Below the pieces are notes generated by a model, which was not told where the DNA came from, did not search any database, and worked only from the letters and a program-made list of their open reading frames with translations. This document shows, piece by piece, positions 33,633-41,621 of a stretch of 64,000 nt of DNA (the first letter of the stretch is position 1; each line of letters begins with the position of its first letter). Origin of the DNA: PALSA-612 sp963776735 (GTDB lineage: Bacteria > Actinomycetota > Thermoleophilia > Gaiellales > Gaiellaceae); the NCBI GenBank assembly GCA_963776735.1, contig CAVZNV010000023.1, positions 131,563 through 195,562 of the forward strand. Direction: 5' to 3'. Position numbers and translations under genes: made by a program.

Positions 33633-35701
33633 CAGTCCGAGGACTTCCCGGTCGTCGGGGCGGGCTTGTTGAAGAACTTCGCCAGCACCTGGGCCGCCGC
33701 CGGAGCCGCCGCGGTGCCGCCGTGGCCGCCGTTCTCGATCACGGCGCAGACGACGATCTTCGGCGCGTTGTAGGGGCCCCAGCCGCACCAGAGCGACTGG
33801 TTCAGCACCTGCGGCTTCTGGCCGGGCAGCGTCACGACCTTCTCCGCCGTCCCCGTCTTGCCGGCGATCTGGATCGGGAAGTTCGCGAACGTCGTCGCGG
33901 ACGTGCCCTGCCGGTCGTGCGTCGCCTGGAAGAGCCCGTCACGCACGACCTGGAGGTAGCCCGGGTCGACGCCGACCGGCTTCGGGAGCGGCGGCGCGAG
34001 CGGCTGCAGCACGATCGGCGTGCCCTTGCCGCCCGAGCTCGGCGTTTCGGCGTCCTGCACGAGGTACGGCGTCACGAGCTTGCCGCCGTTCGCGATCATC
34101 GAGTAGAAGCGCGCGAGCTGGAGCGGCGTGGTGGCGACGTCCTTCTGCCCGATCGCGAGCTGGATCGAGTCGCCCGGCTTCCACGTCGAGTCGATCCGCC
34201 AGTTCGTCGGGTCGGTAATCGGCGTGTAGGCCTGCTTGCGCCATTTGATCGTCGGAACGAGCCCGCTCGCTTCTGGACCGATATCGATGCCGGTGGGCTT
34301 GCCGAAGCCGAACTTCGTAGCCCACTGCTGGAGCGGCTGGTTGCTCCCCGGCAGGTTGTAGAAGTCGTAGCCGAGGCGGTAGAAGTAGGTGTCGCACGAC
34401 TCCATCAGCGCGGTCGGCATGCTGATGTAGTTGTCGACGTACTTGTCCCAGTTGAAAAACGTCTGCAACGGTCCGCCGTAGGGGTTCGGCGGCGAGAAGC
34501 TGGGCGAGCAGAGCAGCGGGTCGTACGGGCCGACGATGCGCTGCTCGAGCGCGGCCAGGGCGGTTACCGGCTTCCACGTCGAGCCGGGCGGGTACGTCGC
34601 GTCGATCGCGCGGTTGATCGCCGGGAAGTTCGCCGCGGCGGCGGCCTTGTTGTTGAGCAGCGGCTTGAGCCCGTTCGCCGTGCGGTGCACCCAGACGCGC
34701 GGGTTGTAGGTCGGATTCGAGGCCAGCGCGAGGATCGCCCCGGTGTTCGGATCCATCGCGACGATGGCGCCGCCGTCGGCCGCGAACCCATCCGTCGTGT
34801 GGTGTGCCAGGTTGATCCCGAACTTGAGCGCGTCCTCGGCGGCGCGCTGGAGCCTGATGTCGATCGTGAGCCGGATCGCCTTGCCCGGCTGCGGCGCTCT
34901 CGTCTGGTGCACCTGGCTCGTCGGCCGACCGGTCGCGTCGACGGTCACCTGCGCGGCTCCCGGCACGCCGTGGAGGTAGCGGTCGTAGGCGGACTCGATC
35001 CCCGACTGGCCGATCTGGTCGTCGAGGAGGTACTCCTGGACGCCGCCGACCTTGATCTTGTGGAGCGCCTGATACTGCTCCGAGTTGATGCGGCCGACGT
35101 ACCCGAGCGTCTGCGCGAGCAGGCCGCCCGGCGCGTGGTAGTAGCGCAGGTAGGTCGGCTGGATCTCGACCCCGTCGAACTGCGCGGTGTGCTCGTAGAT
35201 GTATGCGGCCTGGTCGGAGGTGATGCCGACCTGGAGGGTCAGCGGTGTGGTCGCGACGGGGAGCTTCTTGTTGTGCTCCTGCGCCGTGATCAGCGCGAGG
35301 ATGTGGCGCGGCTTCTCGTCCAGCACCTTCGCGAGCTGCCAGATCTCCGCGTACAGCGCGTCGTGCTTCTTTGGCAGGTCGGCCGGCCAGACGACGACGG
35401 CGTTCGAGACGGTGTTCTCGACCAGCGTGCGCCCCTTGTCGTCGAGAATCGGACCGCGGGGAGCCTGAAGCGCGATCTGGCGGATCTGGTTGTCCTGCGC
35501 CTGGCTGCGGTACTTCGTCGCCGCGAGCACCTGGAGCGACCACAGCCGCAGGAAGAGCACGCCGAACGCCACGAGCGCGACCGCGCCCATGATCGCGACC
35601 CGAAGCGCCATCCTCGGCGTCAGGAGGTAGGGCTGCGAGACGCGCGGATCGGGGGGCAGGAAGCGGCCGCCGTCGCCGGGGCGCTTGCCGTCACTGGCCA
35701 A
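33632..35701 (-). CDS. mrdA: Penicillin-binding protein 2 (class B transpeptidase)
   Basis: A 689-residue class B PBP. A single membrane anchor lies at about 31-52, followed by the dimerisation/pedestal region. In the transpeptidase domain the nucleophile motif is STWK (Ser374, Lys377), SxN is represented by SCD at 435-437, and KTG lies at 615-617 (GKTGTAE). It cross-links peptidoglycan in partnership with RodA. TTG start at 35701 overlaps the mreD stop by 11 bases. Confidence 0.94.
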   Translation of the reverse strand: MASDGKRPGDGGRFLPPDPRVSQPYLLTPRMALRVAIMGAVALVAFGVLFLRLWSLQVLAATKYRSQAQDNQIRQIALQAPRGPILDDKGRTLVENTVSNAVVVWPADLPKKHDALYAEIWQLAKVLDEKPRHILALITAQEHNKKLPVATTPLTLQVGITSDQAAYIYEHTAQFDGVEIQPTYLRYYHAPGGLLAQTLGYVGRINSEQYQALHKIKVGGVQEYLLDDQIGQSGIESAYDRYLHGVPGAAQVTVDATGRPTSQVHQTRAPQPGKAIRLTIDIRLQRAAEDALKFGINLAHHTTDGFAADGGAIVAMDPNTGAILALASNPTYNPRVWVHRTANGLKPLLNNKAAAAANFPAINRAIDATYPPGSTWKPVTALAALEQRIVGPYDPLLCSPSFSPPNPYGGPLQTFFNWDKYVDNYISMPTALMESCDTYFYRLGYDFYNLPGSNQPLQQWATKFGFGKPTGIDIGPEASGLVPTIKWRKQAYTPITDPTNWRIDSTWKPGDSIQLAIGQKDVATTPLQLARFYSMIANGGKLVTPYLVQDAETPSSGGKGTPIVLQPLAPPLPKPVGVDPGYLQVVRDGLFQATHDRQGTSATTFANFPIQIAGKTGTAEKVVTLPGQKPQVLNQSLWCGWGPYNAPKIVVCAVIENGGHGGTAAAPAAAQVLAKFFNKPAPTTGKSSD

Positions 35702-36215
35702 GTGCGGGCGCTCCTTCCGTACGCGTGAGCACGAGCCTCGGCGGCAGGAGCCGGCGGACGACCCAGTAGACGGGCCAGGTCAGGATCAGGTTCAGCGCGA
35801 TGCCCTGGAACAGGGTCTCGACCAGCACGTGCCTCGCCGGCGCGGGCTCGTCGAGGACGAACCGGAGTGCGAGCCCGCCGAGTGCGTAGAGGAAGGTGAC
35901 GACGGCGACCGAGAGGAACGGTGCGTGTGTCCGGTCGCGGCCCGTGGTCTCGCCGTAGCGGCCAACCCAGTACCCGAGCAGCGTCAGGAGCAGGGAGGTG
36001 ACGCCCAGCGTCTCGAGCGTCGCCGTGTCGACGACGAGCCCGGCGAAGAAGCCGGCGCAGGCGCCGAAGACGGAGCCGCGCAGCAGCGAGACGGCAACGA
36101 TCGTGACGAGCAGGATGTCCGGCTCGCCGCGGAGGATGCGGACGTCGGAGAAGACGGAGACCTCGAGGATCGCGGCGAGGAAGACGACGACGGCGACCTT
36201 GATCCCGTCGATCAC
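35691..36215 (-). CDS. mreD: Rod shape-determining protein MreD
   Basis: A 174-residue hydrophobic protein with five to six membrane segments. Its position between mreC and mrdA, and motifs such as GEPDILLVTIVAVSLLRGS and GFFAGLVVDTATLETLG, identify MreD. It links MreC to the elongation machinery in the membrane. GTG start, 4-base overlap with mreC upstream. Confidence 0.9.
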   Translation of the reverse strand: MIDGIKVAVVVFLAAILEVSVFSDVRILRGEPDILLVTIVAVSLLRGSVFGACAGFFAGLVVDTATLETLGVTSLLLTLLGYWVGRYGETTGRDRTHAPFLSVAVVTFLYALGGLALRFVLDEPAPARHVLVETLFQGIALNLILTWPVYWVVRRLLPPRLVLTRTEGAPALGQ

Positions 36216-37153
36216 GAGCCCGCCTTTTTCTTGACCAGCACGATCATCGAGCTCAAGTTGCCGAAGTCCACGTAGGGCGAGACCTCGATCTGCTTGTACG
36301 GATCGATGTCGGTCTGGTTCACGCCCTGGACCGTTCCGACCGGGATGCCGCGCGGGAAGATCGAGGTCAACGGGCCCTGCTTCCAGCCGGCGGTGACCAG
36401 CCGGTCGCCGGCGTTGACGGTCGCGGACTTCGGCACCGAGTCGAGGATGATCGAGCTGCCCGGGTCGTTGTGGCGGAGAATCCCGGCCGCTCCGGTCCTG
36501 GCGTCCTTGACGGAGACGAAGCTGGTCTCGTCGGTGATCAGCTTGACCTGCGAGGCGTTCGAGAAGACGCGGGTGACGGTTCCGACCAGGAAGCCGGTGG
36601 TCGAGACGACGGGGTCGTTGACGTGGACGCCGTTGTTGCCGCCGACACCGACCACGACGCGCTGGTCGAACTGGCCGGGCGCCTGCGCGAGGACGCTCGT
36701 CGTCAGGTTGTCGTAGTCCTGTGGATAGGTGCTGCCGCCGAGGTAGTGGACCTCCTTGCGCAAGGCGGCGTTCTCCTGCATCAGGATCTGGTTCTGGGCA
36801 GCCTCAGACTGGTACTTCGCGTTCTCGTCTTTGAGCTTGCGGTTCTCGTTCCGAGCGGTTGAGAGCCCGCCGACCCAGCCGGCCAGGTCGCGGAACGGCT
36901 GGGCCACGCGGTTCGCAGCGACCTCGAACGGGTGCAGCACCGATGCGCCCGCGCTCTGCACCGAGTGCAGGCTGCCGTTCGACGACTCGCGGAAGTAGAC
37001 GGTCAGCATCGCAAGCGAGACGAGCACGAGCACGGCGACGACGACGCGCCGGCGCAGCACGCTCGAGGCGCGTGCGGACATCTGGGAGGAAGCGACCGGC
37101 CGCCCTCGGGCAGCACCGAGTGCCGCGACCCGCACTGATCGGTTGCGAGGCAC
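36212..37153 (-). CDS. mreC: Rod shape-determining protein MreC
   Basis: A 313-residue bitopic protein: basic N-terminus, one membrane anchor at about 35-52, a coiled coil at about 95-135 (NENRKLKDENAKYQSEAAQN), then the beta-rich periplasmic-type domain with VVVGVGGNNGVHVNDPVV and SIFPRGIPVGTVQGV. GTG 37153 is preferred because a TAAACT box lies 9 bases upstream. ATG 37081 is the alternative. It scaffolds MreB, RodA and PBP2. Confidence 0.93.
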   Translation of the reverse strand: MPRNRSVRVAALGAARGRPVASSQMSARASSVLRRRVVVAVLVLVSLAMLTVYFRESSNGSLHSVQSAGASVLHPFEVAANRVAQPFRDLAGWVGGLSTARNENRKLKDENAKYQSEAAQNQILMQENAALRKEVHYLGGSTYPQDYDNLTTSVLAQAPGQFDQRVVVGVGGNNGVHVNDPVVSTTGFLVGTVTRVFSNASQVKLITDETSFVSVKDARTGAAGILRHNDPGSSIILDSVPKSATVNAGDRLVTAGWKQGPLTSIFPRGIPVGTVQGVNQTDIDPYKQIEVSPYVDFGNLSSMIVLVKKKAGS

Positions 37154-37162
37154 GAGCCCGAC

Positions 37163-37168
37163 AGTTTA
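37163..37168 (-). promoter_or_regulatory. Candidate -10 box TAAACT for mreC
   Basis: TAAACT on the minus strand, 9 bases before GTG 37153. With the hairpin downstream of mreB, it suggests mreC-mreD-mrdA-rodA are transcribed separately from mreB. Confidence 0.4.
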
Positions 37169-37234
37169 GGGGAGCCCGCGGAACACCGACCGCCGACCCA
37201 GCCGCGGCTTAAACGGACCACAACGTGGCTCCCC

Positions 37235-37253
37235 TCCCCACCCTGGGTGGGGA
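37235..37253. repeat. 8-bp hairpin in the mreB-mreC gap
   Basis: TCCCCACC, loop CTG, GGTGGGGA. It lies upstream of the mreC promoter. No T-tract follows; role unknown. Confidence 0.4.
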
Positions 37254-37332
37254 AGAGAACCACCCGCCACCCGCGGTCAGCGTACCCCGCGAAGCCGCAC
37301 GAGACAGTGCCCGGACCGTGACAAATGCGTGA

Positions 37333-37358
37333 CTTTCCGTCCACAGCCGGACGGAAAG
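37333..37358 (-). terminator. Candidate mreB terminator
   Basis: Perfect 10-bp stem CTTTCCGTCC/GGACGGAAAG with a 6-base loop, beginning 26 bases after the mreB stop in transcription direction. The following TCACGCATTTGT is only weakly T-rich, so efficiency is uncertain. Confidence 0.55.
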
Positions 37359-37383
37359 GACGGCCCAGCCGCCGGGCGGCGCG

Positions 37384-38442
37384 CTACGAGCGGTAGTTGT
37401 TCCGGCGGCCGCGGCCGCGAGCTTTTTGCGAGCGGTGGATGACCTCGAACTCCTCGAGGCTCCGGCCGGACCCCACCGCGACGCACGTCAGCGGCGACTC
37501 CGCGACGTGCACCGGCATGTGCGTCTCCTGCCGCAGCCGCTCGTCGAGCCCGCCGAGCAGCGACCCGCCGCCGGCGAGCATCAGCCCGCGGTCCATGATG
37601 TCCGCGGCCAGCTCGGGCGGCGTCTTGTCCAGCGTCTGCTTGATCGCGTCGATGATCTGGCCGACCGGCTCGTCCAGCGCGTGCCGCACCTCGTCCGAGG
37701 AGAGGATCACCGTCTTCGGCAGGCCGGTCAGCAGGTCGCGCCCGCGCACCTCGGCCTGGATCTCCTCACGCAGCGGGTGCGCCGACCCGATCTCGAGCTT
37801 GATCTCCTCTGCCGTCTGCTGCCCGATCAGCAGCTTGTACTCCTTCTTGACGTGGTTGATGATCGCCTCGTCCATCTCGTCGCCGCCGACGCGAAGGCTC
37901 TGCGAGACGACGATCCCGCCGAGCGAGATGACCGCGACCTCGCTGGTACCGCCGCCGATGTCGACGATCATGTTCCCCGCCGGTTCGGCGATGGGCAGGC
38001 CGGCACCGATCGCAGCCGCCATCGGCTCCTCGATCAGGTACGCCTGCCGCGCGCCCGCGCTGAGCGTCGCCTCCTCGACCGCGCGCCGCTCGACGCCCGT
38101 GACGCCCGACGGCACGCACACGACCACGCGCGGGTGCGCAAAGCGGTGCTGGTGCACCTTCTGGATGAAGTGCCGGAGCATCTGCTCGGTCACGTCGAAG
38201 TCGGCGATGACGCCGTCTTTCAGCGGGCGGATCGCCTGGATCGAGCCGGGCGTACGGCCGAGCATGCGCTTCGCCTCGACCCCGACCGCGTGCACCTCGC
38301 CGCTCCGCGTGTCGATCGCGACCACCGACGGCTCAGACAGGACGATCCCGCGGCCCCGCACGTAGACGAGCGTGTTCGCGGTCCCGAGGTCCACGGCCAT
38401 GTCGCGGCTGCCGAAGCCGGTGAGCGTGTCGAAGAGGGGCAT
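37384..38442 (-). CDS. mreB: Cell-shape actin homologue MreB
   Basis: A 352-residue actin-fold protein. Phosphate-1 motif DMAVDLGTANTLVYV, the connect motif region VCVPSGVTGVERRAV, phosphate-2 IVDIGGGTSEVAVISLGG and adenosine motif LMLAGGGSLLGGLDERL are all intact. It polymerises under the membrane and directs lateral wall synthesis. The C-terminus has a short basic tail rich in Arg and Gly. A TAGACT box lies 13 bases before ATG 38442. Confidence 0.97.
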   Translation of the reverse strand: MPLFDTLTGFGSRDMAVDLGTANTLVYVRGRGIVLSEPSVVAIDTRSGEVHAVGVEAKRMLGRTPGSIQAIRPLKDGVIADFDVTEQMLRHFIQKVHQHRFAHPRVVVCVPSGVTGVERRAVEEATLSAGARQAYLIEEPMAAAIGAGLPIAEPAGNMIVDIGGGTSEVAVISLGGIVVSQSLRVGGDEMDEAIINHVKKEYKLLIGQQTAEEIKLEIGSAHPLREEIQAEVRGRDLLTGLPKTVILSSDEVRHALDEPVGQIIDAIKQTLDKTPPELAADIMDRGLMLAGGGSLLGGLDERLRQETHMPVHVAESPLTCVAVGSGRSLEEFEVIHRSQKARGRGRRNNYRS

Positions 38443-38455
38443 GACCTGGCTTTCG

Positions 38456-38461
38456 AGTCTA
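38456..38461 (-). promoter_or_regulatory. Candidate -10 box TAGACT for mreB
   Basis: TAGACT on the minus strand, 13 bases before ATG 38442. It lies in the 52-base gap between the methyltransferase-Maf gene and mreB. Confidence 0.4.
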
Positions 38462-38494
38462 GCGGCGCCCCAGAGCCGAAGCCGAAACGCCCTG

Positions 38495-39790
38495 CTAGCC
38501 GAAGCCGTACCGGCCGGGAAACCGCTCGGCGAGCAGGCGGACGAGCAGACCGGCGGGCAACCCGACGACGTTCAGGTAGTCGCCGTCGATGCGTGCGACC
38601 AGCGAGGCGCCGAGTCCCTGGATCGCATACGCGCCCGCGCGGCCGTGCCACTCGCCGGCCTCGACATACCGTTCGATCTCGCGCCCCGCGAGCGCGCGGA
38701 ACTCGACGAGCGTGACGACGCGGTGGAGCTCCTCCCAGCTCGGGCCGAGCAGGCAGAGCCCCGACACGACCTCGTGCGTGCGGCCGGCGAGACGCTCGAG
38801 CATCGCCGCAGCCTCAGCCGGCGTCTCGGCCTTCCCGAACCGCCGCCCGTCGACGAACACGTCCGTGTCGACGCCGAGCACGGGAGGCCCGGCGCCGTCC
38901 ACCGACCGCGCCTTGCCGGCCGCGTGCTCGACGGGGTCGTCGCCGATCTCCTCGTAGTCGGGAGCGACGACCGTGAACGGGAGGCGCAACTGCTCGAGGA
39001 TCGCGCGCCGCTGGGGCGACGTCGACGCGAGGACTAGCGCTTCCGGGCCTTCCGAGATCTCCTCCGAAGGCCAGCGGTGCGCCCAGTCCCGCGTCACCCA
39101 TTCGAACCGCGATTCCGGCCCGTCGGCCGGCGCCTGCAGCTCAATCAGCCCTTCGACCTCGAACCCGTGCTCGCGCAGCAGCCGGATCCACTCGCCGTAG
39201 CCGAGATGGAACTCGACGCTGTCTCCCTCCTCGGGCCACTCGAACCGGTGCATGCCGAAGTAGTCGCGCTCGAGCTCCGTCTCGTTCGGTGGATCGGCCG
39301 TGAGCACCGCCAGCGTGCCGTTGACGAGGAAGACGAGCTCGCCGCCCGGCCGCAGCAGCCGCGCCGCCTCGGGAATCCAGAGGTACGGGTCGCACCAGAT
39401 CGACGCGCCGTACTCGGAGAACGCGACGTCGAAGCTCGCGTTCGGCAGCGGCACGTCCTCGGCGGACGCCTGGATCAGCGGGAACTCGGGCCCGTACTCG
39501 GCCATGAACCTGCGGGCGTTCGCGAGCTGGGCGTCGGTGATGTCGACGCCGACCGGCCGCGCCCCCATACGCGCAAGCCAGCACGACCAGTACGCCGTGC
39601 CGCAGCCGAGCTCGACGACATCCTTCCCAGCCACGTCCGGAAGCGCCCCCACCTCTGACTCCGGAATGCTCCAGATGCCCCAGTCCGGCTCCTTCTCGCC
39701 GGCCCACGCGCGGCGGCCGTTCTCCTCGTACTCGGGCGCGGCCTTCTCCCACTCGGCCTGGTTGCGCTTCGCGTGCTCGCTCAGCTCCAC
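38495..39790 (-). CDS. Methyltransferase-Maf fusion protein
   Basis: One uninterrupted 431-codon frame. Residues 1 to ~245 form a SAM methyltransferase (DVVELGCGTAYWSCWLARMG, DVPLPNASFDVAFSEYGA, ARLLRPGGELVFLVNG) closely related to the gene just upstream. From residue 252 it is a Maf-type nucleotide pyrophosphatase: LVLASTSPQRRAILEQL, GVDTDVFVDGRRFGKAETP, GRTHEVVSGLCLLG and GDYLNVVGLPAGLLV. The 6-residue link (SEGPEA) has no start codon, so Maf cannot be made separately. GTG 39790 overlaps the upstream stop by 10 bases. Maf proteins hydrolyse modified or non-canonical nucleotides; a joint function is unknown. Confidence 0.85.
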   Translation of the reverse strand: MELSEHAKRNQAEWEKAAPEYEENGRRAWAGEKEPDWGIWSIPESEVGALPDVAGKDVVELGCGTAYWSCWLARMGARPVGVDITDAQLANARRFMAEYGPEFPLIQASAEDVPLPNASFDVAFSEYGASIWCDPYLWIPEAARLLRPGGELVFLVNGTLAVLTADPPNETELERDYFGMHRFEWPEEGDSVEFHLGYGEWIRLLREHGFEVEGLIELQAPADGPESRFEWVTRDWAHRWPSEEISEGPEALVLASTSPQRRAILEQLRLPFTVVAPDYEEIGDDPVEHAAGKARSVDGAGPPVLGVDTDVFVDGRRFGKAETPAEAAAMLERLAGRTHEVVSGLCLLGPSWEELHRVVTLVEFRALAGREIERYVEAGEWHGRAGAYAIQGLGASLVARIDGDYLNVVGLPAGLLVRLLAERFPGRYGFG

Positions 39791-40530
39791 TTCCGCACCT
39801 TCCAGATCTCCTCCATCGGCCAGCGCCTCGCCCAGGCGGTCTCCTCCGGAGTGCGGTAGGTCGACTCGGCGCCCTCGGGCGGCTTGATCTCGATCAGCGC
39901 CTCGACCGTCAGGCCGCAGCGGCGGAAGAGCGCGATCCATTCGCCGTACCGAAGCTGGAAGTGGACGCTGCCCTCGGGGTCGTCGAAGCGGTGGAGGCCG
40001 AAGGAGTCGAGGACGAGCCGCTGCTGGGTCTCGTCGTTCTCGTCCACGCAGATCCACCAGAACGGCGTGAAGTGCGAGAACGCGAACAGGCCGCCGGGGC
40101 GCAGCACGCGTGCCGCCTCGGGAACGACGAGCAGTGGATCGGCGAAGCTGAGCGCGCCGTGATCGCAGAGGACGACGTCGAAGCTCGCGTCGTCGAGCGG
40201 GATCGACTCGGCGGGCGAGTGCACGAGCGGGAAGTCGACGCCGGCGGCGGCCATGCGCTCGCGGGCATGCTCGAGCTGCCGCTCCGAGTTGTCGAGCCCG
40301 ACCATGCGCGCCCCTTGGCGAGCGAGCAGGATCGCCCACTGCGCCGCGCCGCAGCCGAGCTCGAGCACGTCCTTCCCGGCCACGTCGCCGAGCACCTGCA
40401 GCTCGGATTCCGGGATCTGCCACGTTCCCCAGCGCGCCTCTGGGCGGTTGATGAACTCCTGGTGCCGTTCCTGGTACTCGTCCGACCGGCGATCCCAGTA
40501 CGCGCGGTTCTGCTCAGCCGACGACTTCAT
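39781..40530 (-). CDS. SAM-dependent methyltransferase (tandem paralogue)
   Basis: A 249-residue class I methyltransferase: YWDRRSDEYQERHQEFI, motif I DVLELGCGAAQWAILLARQG, ESIPLDDASFDVVLCDHGAL and ARVLRPGGLFAFSHFTPFWW. Its C-terminal RWPMEEIWKVRKWS aligns with the point where the neighbouring protein switches into Maf (RWPSEEI). It is about as long as the methyltransferase half of that fusion, so the pair arose by duplication. ATG 40530 overlaps the ndk stop by 17 bases. The substrate is unknown. Confidence 0.85.
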   Translation of the reverse strand: MKSSAEQNRAYWDRRSDEYQERHQEFINRPEARWGTWQIPESELQVLGDVAGKDVLELGCGAAQWAILLARQGARMVGLDNSERQLEHARERMAAAGVDFPLVHSPAESIPLDDASFDVVLCDHGALSFADPLLVVPEAARVLRPGGLFAFSHFTPFWWICVDENDETQQRLVLDSFGLHRFDDPEGSVHFQLRYGEWIALFRRCGLTVEALIEIKPPEGAESTYRTPEETAWARRWPMEEIWKVRKWS

Positions 40531-40936
40531 GGTCCGAGAACCAGAGCGCGATCTCGCGCGCGGCCGACTCCGGCGAGTCCGAGCCGTGGATCAGGTTGTC
40601 GGGCATCGCGAGCGCGAGGTCGCCGCGGATCGTCCCCGGCGCGGAGTCGCGCGGATTGGTCGAGCCCATCGTCGTCCGGACGACGCCGATCGCGCCCTCG
40701 CCCTCGATCACCAGCGCGAGCGTCGGCGCAGAGGTGATGAAATCGACGAGCTCGCCGAAGAACGGCTTCTCCTTGTGCTCGGCGTAGTGCTGCTCGGCCA
40801 ACTCGCGGCTGACGACGAGCAGCTTCGCCGCGCGCAACACGAGGCCGCGGCGCTCGAGGCGACCGACGATCTCGCCGGACAGGCCGCGCTGGACCGCGTC
40901 CGGCTTGACGAGCACGAGTGTCCGCTCCGCTGCCAC
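40514..40936 (-). CDS. ndk: Nucleoside diphosphate kinase
   Basis: A 140-residue NDK: ERTLVLVKPDAVQRGLSGEI at the start, GSTNPRDSAPGTIRGD, and the catalytic His117 in NLIHGSDSPESA. It phosphorylates nucleoside diphosphates from ATP. GTG 40936 fits the family length; it has no Shine-Dalgarno but a TAGACT box 8 bases upstream. It also lies at the end of the folC operon, 11 bases after the zinc-ribbon gene. Confidence 0.96.
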   Translation of the reverse strand: MAAERTLVLVKPDAVQRGLSGEIVGRLERRGLVLRAAKLLVVSRELAEQHYAEHKEKPFFGELVDFITSAPTLALVIEGEGAIGVVRTTMGSTNPRDSAPGTIRGDLALAMPDNLIHGSDSPESAAREIALWFSDHEVVG

Positions 40937-40944
40937 GGGGCGCG

Positions 40945-40950
40945 AGTCTA
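40945..40950 (-). promoter_or_regulatory. Candidate -10 box TAGACT for ndk
   Basis: TAGACT on the minus strand, 8 bases before GTG 40936 and overlapping the stop codon of the zinc-ribbon gene. It would give ndk and the genes after it their own leaderless transcript. Confidence 0.45.
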
Positions 40951-41502
40951 GCGACCGCGCGGCTGGCGTCGGCGCGAGGGCGGCCGGGGCGCGGGCTGTG
41001 CGAGGAGCGTGTTCTCGAGATGGTCGGCGAGGTCGATGGGCGGCCGACGCGTCACCGGCGTCTCGCAGTGCGGGCACATCTGCCAGAGCGGCTCGAGCGG
41101 CGCCTTGCAGGTGACGCAGGCCTCCTTGAGCCGCGTCGTGCAAACCGGGCACACGAGGAAGGACGACTCGACCTGGGCGCGGCAGACCGGGCACTCGCTG
41201 CTGCCGGCCGAGAGCCGCTCCTCGATCGCCCGCATCTCGAGCTCGCGCTCGCGGATCTCGTCCAGGTACTCGGGCGGGCGGAAGAGCATGTAGATCAGCA
41301 CTCCGACGATCGGCACGAGCCCCACGAGCGTCGCCACGCCGACGAGCCACGGGCTGGCGATACGGCGCCGCGCGTCCTTGAACGTCCAGAAGCCGACCGC
41401 GAGCCAGAAGACGACGCCGGCGGTGATCAGTCCCCCGCGCGCCCACGCCCATGTCCGGGAGCCGAAGAAGTTGGAGAGCAGAAGCAAATGGACTGACGGC
41501 AC
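40948..41502 (-). CDS. Membrane protein with two zinc ribbons
   Basis: 184 residues. Two hydrophobic segments (about 22-41 and 52-73) are followed by a charged helix and four CxxC pairs: CPVC, CPVC, CVTC and CPHC between about 103 and 145. These form two zinc-ribbon units, as in DZANK-type proteins. The C-terminus is Pro/Arg-rich. GTG 41502 shares its first base with the stop of a 39-codon gene upstream (TAGTG). Function unknown; a cytosolic scaffold at the membrane is inference. Confidence 0.8.
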   Translation of the reverse strand: MPSVHLLLLSNFFGSRTWAWARGGLITAGVVFWLAVGFWTFKDARRRIASPWLVGVATLVGLVPIVGVLIYMLFRPPEYLDEIRERELEMRAIEERLSAGSSECPVCRAQVESSFLVCPVCTTRLKEACVTCKAPLEPLWQMCPHCETPVTRRPPIDLADHLENTLLAQPAPRPPSRRRQPRGR

Positions 41503-41621
41503 TAGAGAAGCAGTTTGCCTATTACGTACCCCGCCGTAAACGCCAATCCTACGAAGACGGCCAGCGCGCAGATCGCGAAGACGACGACGCTCAGCCGCGG
41601 ACCGTGCTGTGCCACGGTCAC
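41502..41621 (-). CDS. Single-pass membrane peptide (39 aa)
   Basis: The frame encodes MTVAQHGPRLSVVVFAICAL followed by AVFVGLAFTAGYVIGKLLL. One membrane helix spans about residues 10-33, and the end carries a lysine. GTG 41621 overlaps the acetyltransferase stop by 4 bases (GTGA), and the TAG stop overlaps the next GTG by one base. Such exact coupling on both sides is strong evidence that this short frame is translated. No family is recognised. Confidence 0.7.
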   Translation of the reverse strand: MTVAQHGPRLSVVVFAICALAVFVGLAFTAGYVIGKLLL

